A stretch of 64,000 bases of DNA from Thermoleophilia bacterium UBA6103 (GCA_002423545.1 DIWP01000019.1:46200-110199), one strand, 5' to 3'. Counted from the stretch's first letter, positions 42,681 through 51,757 are shown. The notes: generated by a model not told the origin, from the sequence alone. Made by a program: numbers and translations.

Positions 42681-44219
42681 GTGGTCTTCGGCAGCTACCT
42701 CTTCCTCTTCGCCTTCCTGCCGGTGGTAGTCGCCGGCTGGTGGCTGCTGCGGCCGGCGAGCGCGCGCATCGTCTGGCTCACGCTCGCCTCCTACTTCTTC
42801 TACGCGTGGTGGGATTGGCGCTACCTGCCGCTCCTGCTCGTCCCCACCGTCACCGACCACCTCATCCAGCGGGCCCTCGCGACGCGCGGCGGCGCGGACG
42901 ATGCTCCAGGCGGCGTCGACGTGAACGCGGCTGCGGCGGGCGGCGGCGCGGAGCCGGGGGCGGAGACGGCGGCCGGCATCGACGTCGCCGAGACGACCCT
43001 GGCGGAGCCGGCGGTCAAGGCCGCCGCCGGCCGCGGCAGCCGCCGCGCCCTGCTCGTTCTGAGCCTCGTCATCGACCTCGGCCTCCTCGGCTTCTTCAAG
43101 TACGCCGGCTTCTTCATGGATTCGCTCGACGGCATCGCCTCGTGGATCGGTCTCGGCCGGCCGCTGCCGGTACCCGAGATCCTGCTGCCGCTGGGCATCT
43201 CCTTCTACATCTTCACCACCATCTCGGCGACGATCGACGTCTACCGCGGCAGCACCGCACCGGCGCGCACCCTGCTCGACTACGCCTGCTATGTGGCGCT
43301 CTTCCCCAAGCTCGTCTCGGGCCCGATCATGAGGCTGAGCCAGTTCACGCCCCAGATCCGCCGCCTCGTGCCGCGCCTGACCTGGCAGCTGGCCGCCGCG
43401 GGGCTGTTCCTGATCTCCTGCGGCCTGGCAAAGAAGCTCCTGATCGCCGATCAGCTGGCCCCGCACGTTGACGATCTGTTCGCGCGCAGCGGCGGGCTGG
43501 AGCTGTTCTCGGGCTGGGCCGCGGCGCTCGGCTACACCTTGCAGCTGTACTTCGACTTCTCGGGCTACACCGATGTCGCCCTCGGCGTCGGCCTCCTGCT
43601 CGGGCTGCGCCTGCCGCAGAACTTCGATTCCCCGTACAAGTCGGTCAGCATCGCCGACTTCTGGCGGCGCTGGCACATCACGCTCGGCGCCTGGCTGCGC
43701 GACTACCTGTACATCCCGCTCGGCGGCAACCGCAGAGGCGCCGTACGGACAGGTGTCAACCTGATGGTGACGATGCTGCTGGGCGGGTTGTGGCACGGCG
43801 CCGGCTGGACGTTCGTGGTCTGGGGCGGCATCCACGGCGCCGGCCTGGCCGGCCACCGGGCCTTGGCCAAGCGCGGCTGGACGCCGACCTGGACGTGGCT
43901 CAACCGCCTGCTGACGTTCCTGTTCGTCACCGCCGCCTGGGTGGTGTTCCGGGCGCCCGACCTCGATGTGGCCGGCAACGTCTACGCCGCCATGCTCGGG
44001 CTGCGCGGCATCGACTCCGCGGCGAGCTTCGGCGCCCGCGTGGGACTCTGGTCGGCGCTGGCGCTGGGGGCCCTGCTGATCTTCGTCAACGTGGCCCCCA
44101 GCACCGCTCACCTGCAGCCGCGGCCCACCTGGCGCTGGGCGCTGCTCACCGGCATCCTGCTGGGGGCGGCCGTGCTGGCCATCGCCGCCCCCAGCCCCTT
44201 CCTCTATTTCCAGTTCTGA
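42681..44219 (+). CDS. MBOAT O-acyltransferase with fused C-terminal acyl-shuttle motif
   Basis: 512 residues, GTG 42681. About eleven hydrophobic helices. MBOAT catalytic marks: DFWRRWHITLGAW (His about 329) and GGLWHGAGWTFVVWGGIHG (His about 372 and 384), as in DltB and AlgI. Residues about 70-115 are an Ala/Gly/Glu insertion in a cytoplasmic loop. The protein ends PSPFLYFQF: the last six residues fit FxYxxF, the extracytoplasmic hexapeptide whose tyrosine carries the acyl group in Dlt-like systems. In many bacteria this motif is fused to the MBOAT, as here. It would move an acyl group from the carrier protein to its own tyrosine, then to the SGNH protein. Confidence 0.87.
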   Translation: MVFGSYLFLFAFLPVVVAGWWLLRPASARIVWLTLASYFFYAWWDWRYLPLLLVPTVTDHLIQRALATRGGADDAPGGVDVNAAAAGGGAEPGAETAAGIDVAETTLAEPAVKAAAGRGSRRALLVLSLVIDLGLLGFFKYAGFFMDSLDGIASWIGLGRPLPVPEILLPLGISFYIFTTISATIDVYRGSTAPARTLLDYACYVALFPKLVSGPIMRLSQFTPQIRRLVPRLTWQLAAAGLFLISCGLAKKLLIADQLAPHVDDLFARSGGLELFSGWAAALGYTLQLYFDFSGYTDVALGVGLLLGLRLPQNFDSPYKSVSIADFWRRWHITLGAWLRDYLYIPLGGNRRGAVRTGVNLMVTMLLGGLWHGAGWTFVVWGGIHGAGLAGHRALAKRGWTPTWTWLNRLLTFLFVTAAWVVFRAPDLDVAGNVYAAMLGLRGIDSAASFGARVGLWSALALGALLIFVNVAPSTAHLQPRPTWRWALLTGILLGAAVLAIAAPSPFLYFQF

Positions 44220-44448
44220 GCCGCCCCGGAGCTTCCAGTCCTGAGCCGCCCAAGCCCGGTCGCAGGACGCTCTGCCACGGTGTGCTGCGGATGCGCCGGA
44301 CGCCCGAGATGCCACCGCGACTCCCCGGCGGGACAGACCGACCGCGCTCACGGAGCCTGCGAGGGGCTGTGATAGCATCCCGGCCAGTCGAGAGCCGCGC
44401 ACGAGCCACCGACGGGCGTGCCGGCCGGACCTGAGAGGAGCCTCGGGC

Positions 44449-45135
44449 ATGCCCGTTCATCTGCTCGGCATCAGCTGCAGCCCCCGCACAGACAGCAACA
44501 GCACGGCGCTGCTGTCGGCGTCCCTGAAGCGCGCCGCCGAGACGTACGGCGACGACTTCACGTCCGAGCTCATCGAGCTGCGTACCGTCCCCATCGAAGC
44601 CTGCAAGGACTGCGATGTCTGCGGCAAGCGCAAGGACGACGGCCGCTTCCTCGACTGTGTCCAGAAGGGCAAGGACGGCGTCCAGGAGGTCCTCGACAAG
44701 ATGGTGGCCGCCGATGGCTTCGTCTTCGCCACGCCGGTCTACTTCGGCCTGCCGTCAGACCTCTACTCGCGCTTCATCATGCGCACGCGGGTGCTGCGCC
44801 ACCAGGACTTCAGGCTGGCCAATCACGTCGCCGGCGTCATGGCCATCGCCGCCCGCCGCTCGGGCGGCGCCGAGACCACCATCATGGCCACCTGGCTGCC
44901 GCTGCTGCGCAACGGATGCCTCATCGTCGGCAACGGCGACGCCACCTGCCAGTACGGCGCCATGGCCTGGGCGAGCGGTCGCGGTCACGTGCTCACCGAC
45001 GAGTGGGGCATGGAACAGGGCTACCAGGTCGTCGAGCGCGTCTACAGTGTGGCCAGGCTGATCAAGGCCGGCGCCGACATGCTGGGGTTCAGCAGCCCGA
45101 TGACGTTCGACTACGTGGCCGGTACCAGACCCTGA
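44449..45135 (+). CDS. Iron-sulfur flavoprotein (NADPH-dependent FMN reductase family)
   Basis: 228 residues, ATG 44449 after GAGAGGAG. Flavodoxin-like fold: GISCSPRTDSNSTALLSASL phosphate loop (about 7-26) and ATPVYFGLPSDLYSRFI (about 93-110) for FMN. A compact cysteine set, CKDCDVCGKRKDDGRFLDC (about 51-69; Cx2Cx2Cx11C), matches the 4Fe-4S binding region of Isf-type proteins. Such proteins shuttle electrons between ferredoxin and partners, or reduce oxygen or peroxide in anaerobes. It sits inside the acylation locus, between the MBOAT and the carrier protein, where no redox step is known. Confidence 0.83.
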   Translation: MPVHLLGISCSPRTDSNSTALLSASLKRAAETYGDDFTSELIELRTVPIEACKDCDVCGKRKDDGRFLDCVQKGKDGVQEVLDKMVAADGFVFATPVYFGLPSDLYSRFIMRTRVLRHQDFRLANHVAGVMAIAARRSGGAETTIMATWLPLLRNGCLIVGNGDATCQYGAMAWASGRGHVLTDEWGMEQGYQVVERVYSVARLIKAGADMLGFSSPMTFDYVAGTRP

Positions 45136-45194
45136 CCGCGGCTGCCGCGCGCCACGGCTGCCGGCCGCCGGCGCAGAGCTTCAAGGAGGACAGC

Positions 45195-45440
45195 ATGCCC
45201 GCAGACGAGCGTCTCATCGAGTTCATCCACGAGGAGCTGCTCGACGGCGAGACCATCGACGCCGGCACCTCGCTCTTCCGCTCGCAGCTCCTCGACTCGC
45301 TGGCGCTGACCAACCTCATCCTCTTCATCGAGGAGTCGTTCGGGATCCGCGTCGGTGCCATGGACATCTCCTACGACAACCTCGACAGCGTCGATCAGAT
45401 GATCGCCTTCATCGACAGGAAGAGGGATGGCGGCGCCTGA
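45195..45440 (+). CDS. Acyl carrier protein (DltC-like)
   Basis: 81 residues, ATG 45195 after AAGGAGG. Acidic four-helix protein. Phosphopantetheine serine in LLDSLALTNLILFIEE (Ser about 37; DSL motif). Similar in length to DltC. It would receive an activated acid from the ligase encoded downstream and hand it to the MBOAT proteins on the cytoplasmic side of the membrane. The next gene starts inside its last codons (45427), so it is coupled to the microprotein and ligase. Confidence 0.88.
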   Translation: MPADERLIEFIHEELLDGETIDAGTSLFRSQLLDSLALTNLILFIEESFGIRVGAMDISYDNLDSVDQMIAFIDRKRDGGA

Positions 45441-45687
45441 CGACACGCCGCCGCCACAGATGCCCGCACCCGAGGCGCCGTCCTCCGAGGCGCCCGACGA
45501 GACGACCCCCGCCGACCACGAGCCGACCGCACGCTCCGGCGCTGGGGACTCGCGGCACCGGGTGAGCGGCTGGTACGTCGTCGGAGTGGCCGTCCAGTGC
45601 CTCCTCTGGGTCCTCGTCTTCCTCGGTCTGGCGCTGGCGGTCCTCGGTGAGAACGTCCTGAGCGAGTTCCGCTATGTCGGCTTCTGA
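45427..45687 (+). CDS. DltX-like one-helix microprotein with C-terminal acyl-shuttle motif
   Basis: 86 residues. A 45-residue acidic/proline-rich cytoplasmic head precedes one transmembrane helix (about 48-70; WYVVGVAVQCLLWVLVFLGL), and a short outside tail ends SEFRYVGF. The last six residues, FRYVGF, fit FxYxxF, the hexapeptide of DltX whose tyrosine accepts the acyl group from the MBOAT. The gene overlaps both the carrier protein (14 bases) and the ligase (14 bases). The head is longer than in DltX of Firmicutes, but topology and ending match. The second MBOAT (48543) lacks the motif, so this protein is its likely partner. Confidence 0.82.
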   Translation: MAAPDDTPPPQMPAPEAPSSEAPDETTPADHEPTARSGAGDSRHRVSGWYVVGVAVQCLLWVLVFLGLALAVLGENVLSEFRYVGF

Positions 45688-47368
45688 CGCAGCCCGCCGT
45701 GCCGGCGCCGCGCCCGACGGCGACGGCACACGCAACGCCGACGGGGCTCACCGCGCCGACTCCGCCCGCGACCCCGACCTCCCACTCATGCCGGCGATCC
45801 TTGCCGCGGCCCGCGAGCGCCCGGCCGACCCGCTCCTGCTGACGCCGCAGCGCAGCTACGGCCACGGCGAGCTCTGCGGCTGCGCCGCCCGGATCGCCGC
45901 TGCGCTGCGCGAGGCTGGGGTCGCGCCACGGCGGCGAGTGGCCATCTACGCCGACTCCTACGACGGCTTCTTCGCCGCCATGCTCGGCATCTGGCTCTGC
46001 GGCGGCGTCGCGGTGCCCATCAACACCAGCCTGCCGGCCGCCGAGGCCCGCCGCCTGATCGAGCGGGCGGCGCCGGACGCCATGGTGCACGACGCCGCCT
46101 TGGCCGGGCCGGCCGCCGACGCCGTCGGCGCATCGTGCGCGCCTGCCGCCGTCCTGCCGCTCGACGACCTGCTCGCGACCGCGCCGCCGCCGACCCCGGA
46201 CCCACGGGAGGTCGACCTGCCCCACGCCGGCGACCCGGCCATGATCCTCTTCACCTCGGGCACCACCGGCGTGCCCAAGGGCGTGTGTCAGACCATGGCC
46301 GCCGTCGGCGGCAACGCCGCGCGGGTGGCGGCCGAACTGGCCCTGACGCCGGCCGACCGGATCTTCATCAACACGCCGCCGTACTTCACCAGCGGCATCT
46401 GCCACTTCCTCACCCTCGCCGCCGCCGGCGGCAGTACCTACGCCGAGGCGGGCTTCTTCTTCGGCGAGGGACTCCTCGACCGTCTGCAGGAGCGGGGCTG
46501 CACCGGCTTCGGCGGCGCCCCGGCTCACCTGGTGCGCGTCGTGGAGCCGCTGAGTACCCCTCGCCGCATCCCCGACCTGCGCTTCTGGGTCAGCTCCGGC
46601 GACCACCTGCCGGAGCACACGATCCGGCGCACCAGAGAGATGCTGCCGGGGGTGGCGCTCTTCAACATGTACGGTCTCACCGAGGTGTCGGGCCGGCTGT
46701 GCATCCTGCCCCCCGGCCAGATCGACCGCAGGCCGGGCTCGGTCGGCCGCCCGATCGCCGGCATGCGCGTCACGGCGCGCGACGAGACTGGCGACACCCT
46801 GCCGCCGGGCCGGACCGGCGAGTTCTACGTCGACGGCCCGCTGCTCATGAGCGGCTATCTCGACGACCCGCAGGCCAGCGCCGCCGCGCTGACCCCACAC
46901 GGCTTCCGCACCGGCGACTTCGGCCACACCGACGCCGACGGCTACGTGTGGGTGGCCGGCCGCCGCGACGACATCTTCAAGCGCGGCGGCGAGAAGGTCT
47001 CCACCGTGCAGATCCAGCAGGCGCTGCTGGCCCTGCCCGGCGTCGCCGACTGCGCCGTGGTGGCCGCCGCCGACGAAGTGCTCGGTCACGTGCCGGTGGC
47101 CTTCGTGGTCACCGGCGACGAGCAGGCGGGTCTCGCCCGGCGCCTCCTCAAGGAGCTGCGCGCAGAGCTGCCGGCCTCGTCCCTGCCGAGCCGCATCGTC
47201 GCCGTCGCCGCGATCCCGCGCACCGGATCGGGCAAGGCCGTGCGCAAGGAGCTGCTGCGACTGCTCGGGGCGGGGGACAGCTCCGACGCCAACGACCGGA
47301 GTCGCCGCGATGGCGACGGCGGCGACCGGGCCGGCGGCCGGTCCCACATCGACACGGGCTCTGGATGA
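45674..47368 (+). CDS. Acyl-activating AMP-ligase (DltA-like role)
   Basis: 564 residues, ATG 45674 inside the end of the microprotein gene. ANL superfamily: P-loop MILFTSGTTGVPKGV at about 190-204, FNMYGLTEVSGR (A5), TGDFGHTDADGYVWVAGR (A7/A8 hinge) and the catalytic lysine in GSGKAVRKELL (about 518). It adenylates a carboxylic acid and loads it on the carrier protein. The substrate pocket is not diagnostic of D-alanine: no clear DltA-type pocket was recognised, so another acid, for example acetate or a fatty acid, is possible. The C-terminal 40 residues are Asp/Gly-rich. Stop overlaps the next start (ATGA). Confidence 0.86.
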   Translation: MSASDAARRAGAAPDGDGTRNADGAHRADSARDPDLPLMPAILAAARERPADPLLLTPQRSYGHGELCGCAARIAAALREAGVAPRRRVAIYADSYDGFFAAMLGIWLCGGVAVPINTSLPAAEARRLIERAAPDAMVHDAALAGPAADAVGASCAPAAVLPLDDLLATAPPPTPDPREVDLPHAGDPAMILFTSGTTGVPKGVCQTMAAVGGNAARVAAELALTPADRIFINTPPYFTSGICHFLTLAAAGGSTYAEAGFFFGEGLLDRLQERGCTGFGGAPAHLVRVVEPLSTPRRIPDLRFWVSSGDHLPEHTIRRTREMLPGVALFNMYGLTEVSGRLCILPPGQIDRRPGSVGRPIAGMRVTARDETGDTLPPGRTGEFYVDGPLLMSGYLDDPQASAAALTPHGFRTGDFGHTDADGYVWVAGRRDDIFKRGGEKVSTVQIQQALLALPGVADCAVVAAADEVLGHVPVAFVVTGDEQAGLARRLLKELRAELPASSLPSRIVAVAAIPRTGSGKAVRKELLRLLGAGDSSDANDRSRRDGDGGDRAGGRSHIDTGSG

Positions 47369-48564
47369 CGACGCCCGCCGGGAACACTCAGGGGCGCGGC
47401 CGCAACGACAACCAAAGCGCCGACAACGGGCGCTCCGGGCGCGGTCCCGGCGCCCGCCACGAGTTCCTGCGCGGCCTGCGCCTCAAGCAACCACTGATCC
47501 TGCTGCTCGCGGCGGCGCTGACGGTGCCCTGTCTGCTCGGCCTGCAGTGGCTGTTCACCAGCGGCACCTACGCCCACGTGCCCGAGGAGCACATCCTGCG
47601 CCGCCCCGGTGACGACTACATGCACATCTCGTGGTGGGTCGCGCGCCTGAAGATCGAGCCACCCACCAGACCGCTGGTCTGCGTCTTCGGCGGTTCCTCG
47701 GCACGCGAGTCGATCGTCTCGGGTCCGTCTCTGGCGGCACGCGTGACCGCCGACGGCGGACCGGAGATGATCGGCCTCGACTTCGGCTCCTTCAACCAGA
47801 GCATGGCCGCCACCCTGGCGGTCATCGACGACCTCCCTGCCAACGGCGGTTGCATGGTCATCGGCGTCAACCCGAGCCGCTTCTCGGTCTCATCGAAGGT
47901 CAACGGACGACAGAGCGAGGGCCGCAAGATCATCGTGCAGAGCGACTCGCTCGAGCAGGTCATCGACGACCTTGGCGGGCCGCAGCGCACTACCTTCGGC
48001 ATCCTGCCGGGCATCGCCAGCTATATCGCCAGCTACATCCAGCAGCAGCGCGCCAGCCTGCTGCGCCTGCGCCTGCCGAGCACGCCGTACCGTCTGCACC
48101 GCTACACCGTCGCCGGGCGCCAGCCGGTGGCCCGCAAGCAGGCGACCGTGGAGCGCTGGCTCACGGTACGGGCGCCCGACTTCCGCCGTCACTTCGAGTA
48201 CAACCTCGACCTGCTCGACGCGGCGGTGGCGCTGGCGGTACAACGCGGCTTCACGGTCATCCTGATGGAGCAGCCGTGGAACCGCGACATCATCGGCGAC
48301 CGGTACGCCTGGGCACAGGACATGTATCGCACCGGCTGCCGGGAGATCGCGGCGGCCTACCCGAGCGTCCGCTATGTCGACCTCAACCCGCGCCTCGACC
48401 TCATCGATGCCGACTTCTACGACCTCTTCCACCTCGTCGGCGAGGCGCCCCGGCGCTGGGAGGAGGCGCTGGCCGCCGAGGTGGCGGCGGTCCTCAAGGC
48501 GTCGTCCGCCGCCGCCGGCCCGCCGGCCGCCCCGGCTCTCGCATGTACGGAGACGACCGACTGA
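47365..48564 (+). CDS. SGNH-like membrane-anchored acyl transferase (second copy)
   Basis: 399 residues, ATG 47365 overlapping the ligase stop. One membrane helix at about 42-64 (PLILLLAAALTVPCLLGLQW) with the rest outside. Nucleophile region VCVFGGSSARESIV (Ser about 110) and acid-histidine pair in DFYDLFHLVGE (about 349-358). Different from the first SGNH protein in sequence and spacing, so it is not a recent duplicate. Expected to act with the DltX-like microprotein and the following MBOAT, transferring the acyl group from the tyrosine to an envelope acceptor. Ends 22 bases into the next gene. Confidence 0.72.
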   Translation: MTTPAGNTQGRGRNDNQSADNGRSGRGPGARHEFLRGLRLKQPLILLLAAALTVPCLLGLQWLFTSGTYAHVPEEHILRRPGDDYMHISWWVARLKIEPPTRPLVCVFGGSSARESIVSGPSLAARVTADGGPEMIGLDFGSFNQSMAATLAVIDDLPANGGCMVIGVNPSRFSVSSKVNGRQSEGRKIIVQSDSLEQVIDDLGGPQRTTFGILPGIASYIASYIQQQRASLLRLRLPSTPYRLHRYTVAGRQPVARKQATVERWLTVRAPDFRRHFEYNLDLLDAAVALAVQRGFTVILMEQPWNRDIIGDRYAWAQDMYRTGCREIAAAYPSVRYVDLNPRLDLIDADFYDLFHLVGEAPRRWEEALAAEVAAVLKASSAAAGPPAAPALACTETTD

Positions 48565-49799
48565 GCATCTACTTCTCCCTCTACCTCATCCCGGCCGTCA
48601 TCGTGGCGCTGCCCCTGTACTGGCTCGCCCTGCGCTCGGATCGCCACCGCCTCGGTTTCCTGCTGCTCGGCTCCATCGTCGCCCTCGGCGTGCTGCATCC
48701 GGTCTTCGTCGTCATCGCCGTCGCCGTCACGGTCGGCGCCCACTCGCTCGTCTCGGCGCTGGCCGAGAAGCGGCTCAGCGTCCGCTGGGGCCTGTTCCTG
48801 AGCATCTCGCTCGGCGTGCTCATCATCGCCATAGGCAAGTACGGTACGACGCTCATCGACGCGCTGTGGTCGCCCGACGACTGGGTGCTGAGCCGTCTGG
48901 TCATGCCGCTCGGCATCAGCTACTTCGTCTTCCGCCTGCTCCAGTACGTGTTCGACTGTATCCGCGGGACGGTCACCGAGCTCTCCGCCTTCCGTCTGGC
49001 CACCTTCATCTTCTTCGTGCCGACCTTCCCGGCGGGACCGCTCGAGACCTATCAGGGCTTCTACGAGAAGCGCTCCAGCACGTTCGACAAACCGCTCTTC
49101 TATGCCGGGTGCTACCGCATCGCGCTCGGCTACTTCAAGAAGGTCGTGATCGTCGACTACCTCATGGCGCTGCTCTTCTCCGATCTGCTGCCGCGCATCG
49201 GCGACGCGAGCCTCGCCGACATGCGTTCCGCCCCGGCGCTCGGCGCCGCGTTCGTCGTCTACGCCTTCCTGCGCGCCTACGCCGATCTGTCCGCCTACAC
49301 CGACCTGGCGATCGGCTTCTCGGCCCTGTTCGGCTTTCGCATCATGGAGAACTTCCACCGGCCCCTGTGGCAGCCCAACCTTGCCGACTTCTGGCGCAGC
49401 TGGCACATCTCGCTCTCGAGCTGGGTGCGCAACAACGTCTACTTCCCGCTCTTCGGCGTCACCCGCAAGACGTGGCTCGGCCTCTACGCCGCCATGCTCA
49501 CGATGGGCCTCTGGCACTACGTGGACCTCAACTGGACGGTCTGGGGCCTCTACCACGGGACGGGGCTGGTGCTGGTGGCGCGCTGGATGAAGTGGAAGCG
49601 GAAGCTCACGAAGCGCTGGCGCAAGGAAGGCAAGCCGCTCTGGGCCAAGCTGCTGCGCCCGGCCGGCTACATCCTGACATTCATCTATGTGGCGCTCGGC
49701 TACTCGTTCGTGGCTACCGACGGCATCGGGCAGGCCTTCCGCGTGTTCCTCTGGGCGCTCGCCGGCCCCTTCGTCTGGGTGGCCGAACGCATCCTCTAG
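48543..49799 (+). CDS. MBOAT O-acyltransferase without shuttle motif (DltB-like)
   Basis: 418 residues, ATG 48543 inside the end of the SGNH gene. About eleven helices. Catalytic marks DFWRSWHISLSSW (His about 285) and MGLWHYVDLNWTVWGLYHG (His about 324 and 338). The C-terminus ends FVWVAERIL, with no FxYxxF, so it needs a separate shuttle: the microprotein at 45427. This fits the Dlt type, where DltB works with DltX and DltD. The two MBOATs in the locus are only distantly alike. Confidence 0.86.
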   Translation: MYGDDRLSIYFSLYLIPAVIVALPLYWLALRSDRHRLGFLLLGSIVALGVLHPVFVVIAVAVTVGAHSLVSALAEKRLSVRWGLFLSISLGVLIIAIGKYGTTLIDALWSPDDWVLSRLVMPLGISYFVFRLLQYVFDCIRGTVTELSAFRLATFIFFVPTFPAGPLETYQGFYEKRSSTFDKPLFYAGCYRIALGYFKKVVIVDYLMALLFSDLLPRIGDASLADMRSAPALGAAFVVYAFLRAYADLSAYTDLAIGFSALFGFRIMENFHRPLWQPNLADFWRSWHISLSSWVRNNVYFPLFGVTRKTWLGLYAAMLTMGLWHYVDLNWTVWGLYHGTGLVLVARWMKWKRKLTKRWRKEGKPLWAKLLRPAGYILTFIYVALGYSFVATDGIGQAFRVFLWALAGPFVWVAERIL

Positions 49800-49924
49800 A
49801 AGACCCCTGAGCGGCCCCCCGCCCGGCGGACCTCCAGTTCCGCGCCGTTGCGACCGAAAGACTCCTCGGCGGATCACCATCGCCGACCGGGACCGCCGGC
49901 GACTCGCGTGAAGGAGATGGGTGC

Positions 49925-51178
49925 GTGCCGGAGAGCGCCAACGATGCACGCTTCGAGTTCCTGAAGGCCCTCGCGGGGGCCATGGCCCCGCTCGGCCAGA
50001 CGTCCGGCGAGCTGCAGGAGCAGCTCTACGCGTGTGCCGCCGGTCTCGGCATCCGGGCGGAGTTCTCGGTGCTGCCGACGTTCGTGCAGATCACGATGGA
50101 CGCCGGTAACGGCAGCACGCAGGCGGCCCTGATCCCGGTGAGCGGCGACCGCATCGACCTGGCGGCCCTCGCATCGCTGCAGGAGATCACCGTCGACGTC
50201 GGCAAGGGCCGCATATCCCCAGACGAGGGCACCCGGCTCATCCGGTTGATGGTGGGTCATCCGGCGCGGACGCCGGTAGTGCTCAGCCTGCTGGCCGGCG
50301 CCCTCACGTCGTTCGCCGTCACGATCATCCTGGGCGGCGGCGCCCAGGAGCTGTGGGCGGCCGTGCCGACCGGCCTGGCCGTCGGTCTCTTCTATCGCAT
50401 CGCTGTGCGCAAGCAGCGTTTCCGCGGACTCCTCGAACTCTCATCGGCGGCGTTCGCCACCGCCTTCGCCCTGGGCCTCGGCTACCTCCTCAAGGAGTTC
50501 GACCCCACGGTGGTGATCGTGGCCGCCATCGTCCAGTTCCTGCCCGGGCTGCGCATCACGCAGGGGGTCTCCGAGCTGGCGGCCGGCGACCTGGTGGCCG
50601 GCACGGCACGGCTGGCGGGAGCGCTCATGACGCTGCTCAACCTCGGCATCGGCGTGGGCCTCATCTGGACCATCTTCCTGCAGTCCGGCATCATGCCGGA
50701 CCTCTCTCAGGCCCACGGCTCCGCCACCTACATGCTGGGTGCAGCCGCCGTGACCGCCGGGATCGCCTTCTCGGTCACCGAGCACGCCAGCCGTCGTGAC
50801 GTCGGGTGGGTCTTCCTGGGCGTGGTCGTGGCCATCGCCGGCAGCCGCCTGGGCACCTGGGCGCTGGGCGCCACCCTCGGCGTGGGCATCGCCAGTCTGC
50901 TGGTAGGCCTGGCCGGGAACGCGTACTCGCGCTTCTTCCACCGCGCCAAGGTCACCATGACGGTGCCCGGCCTGACCATCCTGGTGCCGGGCGCCCTGGG
51001 CTTCGAGGGCATCTTCGCGCTGGTGAAGAGCGGCGGCTCCGGCGGCGTCCAGCTGCTCATGACCACCGTCCTGCTGGCCGCCGCCCTGGTCGTGGGCCTC
51101 ACCATCAGCGAGTCGCTGATCCCCTCGCGGTCGCTGCCGGAGCGGCTCTCGGCGGGCGCGCAGGACACCGCGCACTGA
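49925..51178 (+). CDS. ThrE-type threonine/serine exporter family protein
   Basis: 417 residues, GTG 49925 with AAGGAG upstream. N-terminal hydrophilic domain (about 1-115; FEFLKALAGAMAPLGQTSGE, a ThrE N-terminal sign) followed by about ten transmembrane helices in two blocks. The second block contains VPGLTILVPGALGFEGI, a family phrase. Single-gene version of ThrE, as in Corynebacterium, uniting both halves that are separate (YjjP/YjjB) in E. coli. Expected to export threonine, serine or small amino/carboxylic acids by proton antiport. Separated from the acylation locus by 125 bases. Confidence 0.86.
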   Translation: MPESANDARFEFLKALAGAMAPLGQTSGELQEQLYACAAGLGIRAEFSVLPTFVQITMDAGNGSTQAALIPVSGDRIDLAALASLQEITVDVGKGRISPDEGTRLIRLMVGHPARTPVVLSLLAGALTSFAVTIILGGGAQELWAAVPTGLAVGLFYRIAVRKQRFRGLLELSSAAFATAFALGLGYLLKEFDPTVVIVAAIVQFLPGLRITQGVSELAAGDLVAGTARLAGALMTLLNLGIGVGLIWTIFLQSGIMPDLSQAHGSATYMLGAAAVTAGIAFSVTEHASRRDVGWVFLGVVVAIAGSRLGTWALGATLGVGIASLLVGLAGNAYSRFFHRAKVTMTVPGLTILVPGALGFEGIFALVKSGGSGGVQLLMTTVLLAAALVVGLTISESLIPSRSLPERLSAGAQDTAH

Positions 51179-51209
51179 CCGTCCGCACGCCGCACAGCCA
51201 CGCATCACG

Positions 51210-51689
51210 CTACCGCGTGTAGTCGTGGATGAGCTCGGCGGCGAGCGGGAATTCGGCGAGCAGCCGGTCGCGCCGGCCCATCTCGAAGTCATCGAAGTCG
51301 AAGCCGGGAGACACCACGCAGCACACGAGGCTCCAGCCGCCAGCCCGGGTCACGCCGGCGGCCTGCCAGACGCCCGCCGGTATCGCGTACTGGGACTCCG
51401 CGCCTGTCGCCGGCGAACCCAGCAGAACGCGCTCACCGGCCGGCCGGTCGGCGTCGAGCAGCGCCAACTCCAGCGGGTCGCCGGCCTGATGGATCCACAG
51501 CTCGTCGGAGGCCAGCCGGTGGAACCCGCTCGGCGAGCCTTCGACCAGAAGGAACAGGATCGCAGTCATCAGACTGCGCTCGCCGGGCGGCGTGTACAAG
51601 CTCGTGGCGGCGCGATACGTCTCCCGGAAGAACCCGCCCTCCGGGTGAGGCTCCAGCCCCAGCTTCGCCACGATCTGCCGCGCATCCAT
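51210..51689 (-). CDS. DUF985 cupin-fold protein
   Basis: 159 residues, ATG 51689. Reads as one cupin: LGLEPHPEGGFFRETYRAAT near the start, ILFLLVEGSPSGFHRLASDE, then AGVWQAAGVTRAGGWSLVCC and VSPGFDFDDFEM. These are the signature phrases of the DUF985/YML079w family of small cupins, likely sugar- or nucleotide-derivative binders. Enzymatic role undetermined. It ends close to the stop of the ThrE gene (convergent, 31 bases). Confidence 0.88.
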   Translation of the reverse strand: MDARQIVAKLGLEPHPEGGFFRETYRAATSLYTPPGERSLMTAILFLLVEGSPSGFHRLASDELWIHQAGDPLELALLDADRPAGERVLLGSPATGAESQYAIPAGVWQAAGVTRAGGWSLVCCVVSPGFDFDDFEMGRRDRLLAEFPLAAELIHDYTR

Positions 51690-51757
51690 GACTCGACCCT
51701 ACCGGGACGGCGGACCGCTGTGCAACGTCCGCAGGCCACACCGGCGGGGCGGCAATG

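Noticed and set aside
41394..44450. 1018-residue minus-strand open frame
   Set aside because: Antisense to the SGNH and first MBOAT genes.
45395..47347. 650-residue minus-strand open frame
   Set aside because: Antisense to the AMP-ligase, whose motifs are complete.
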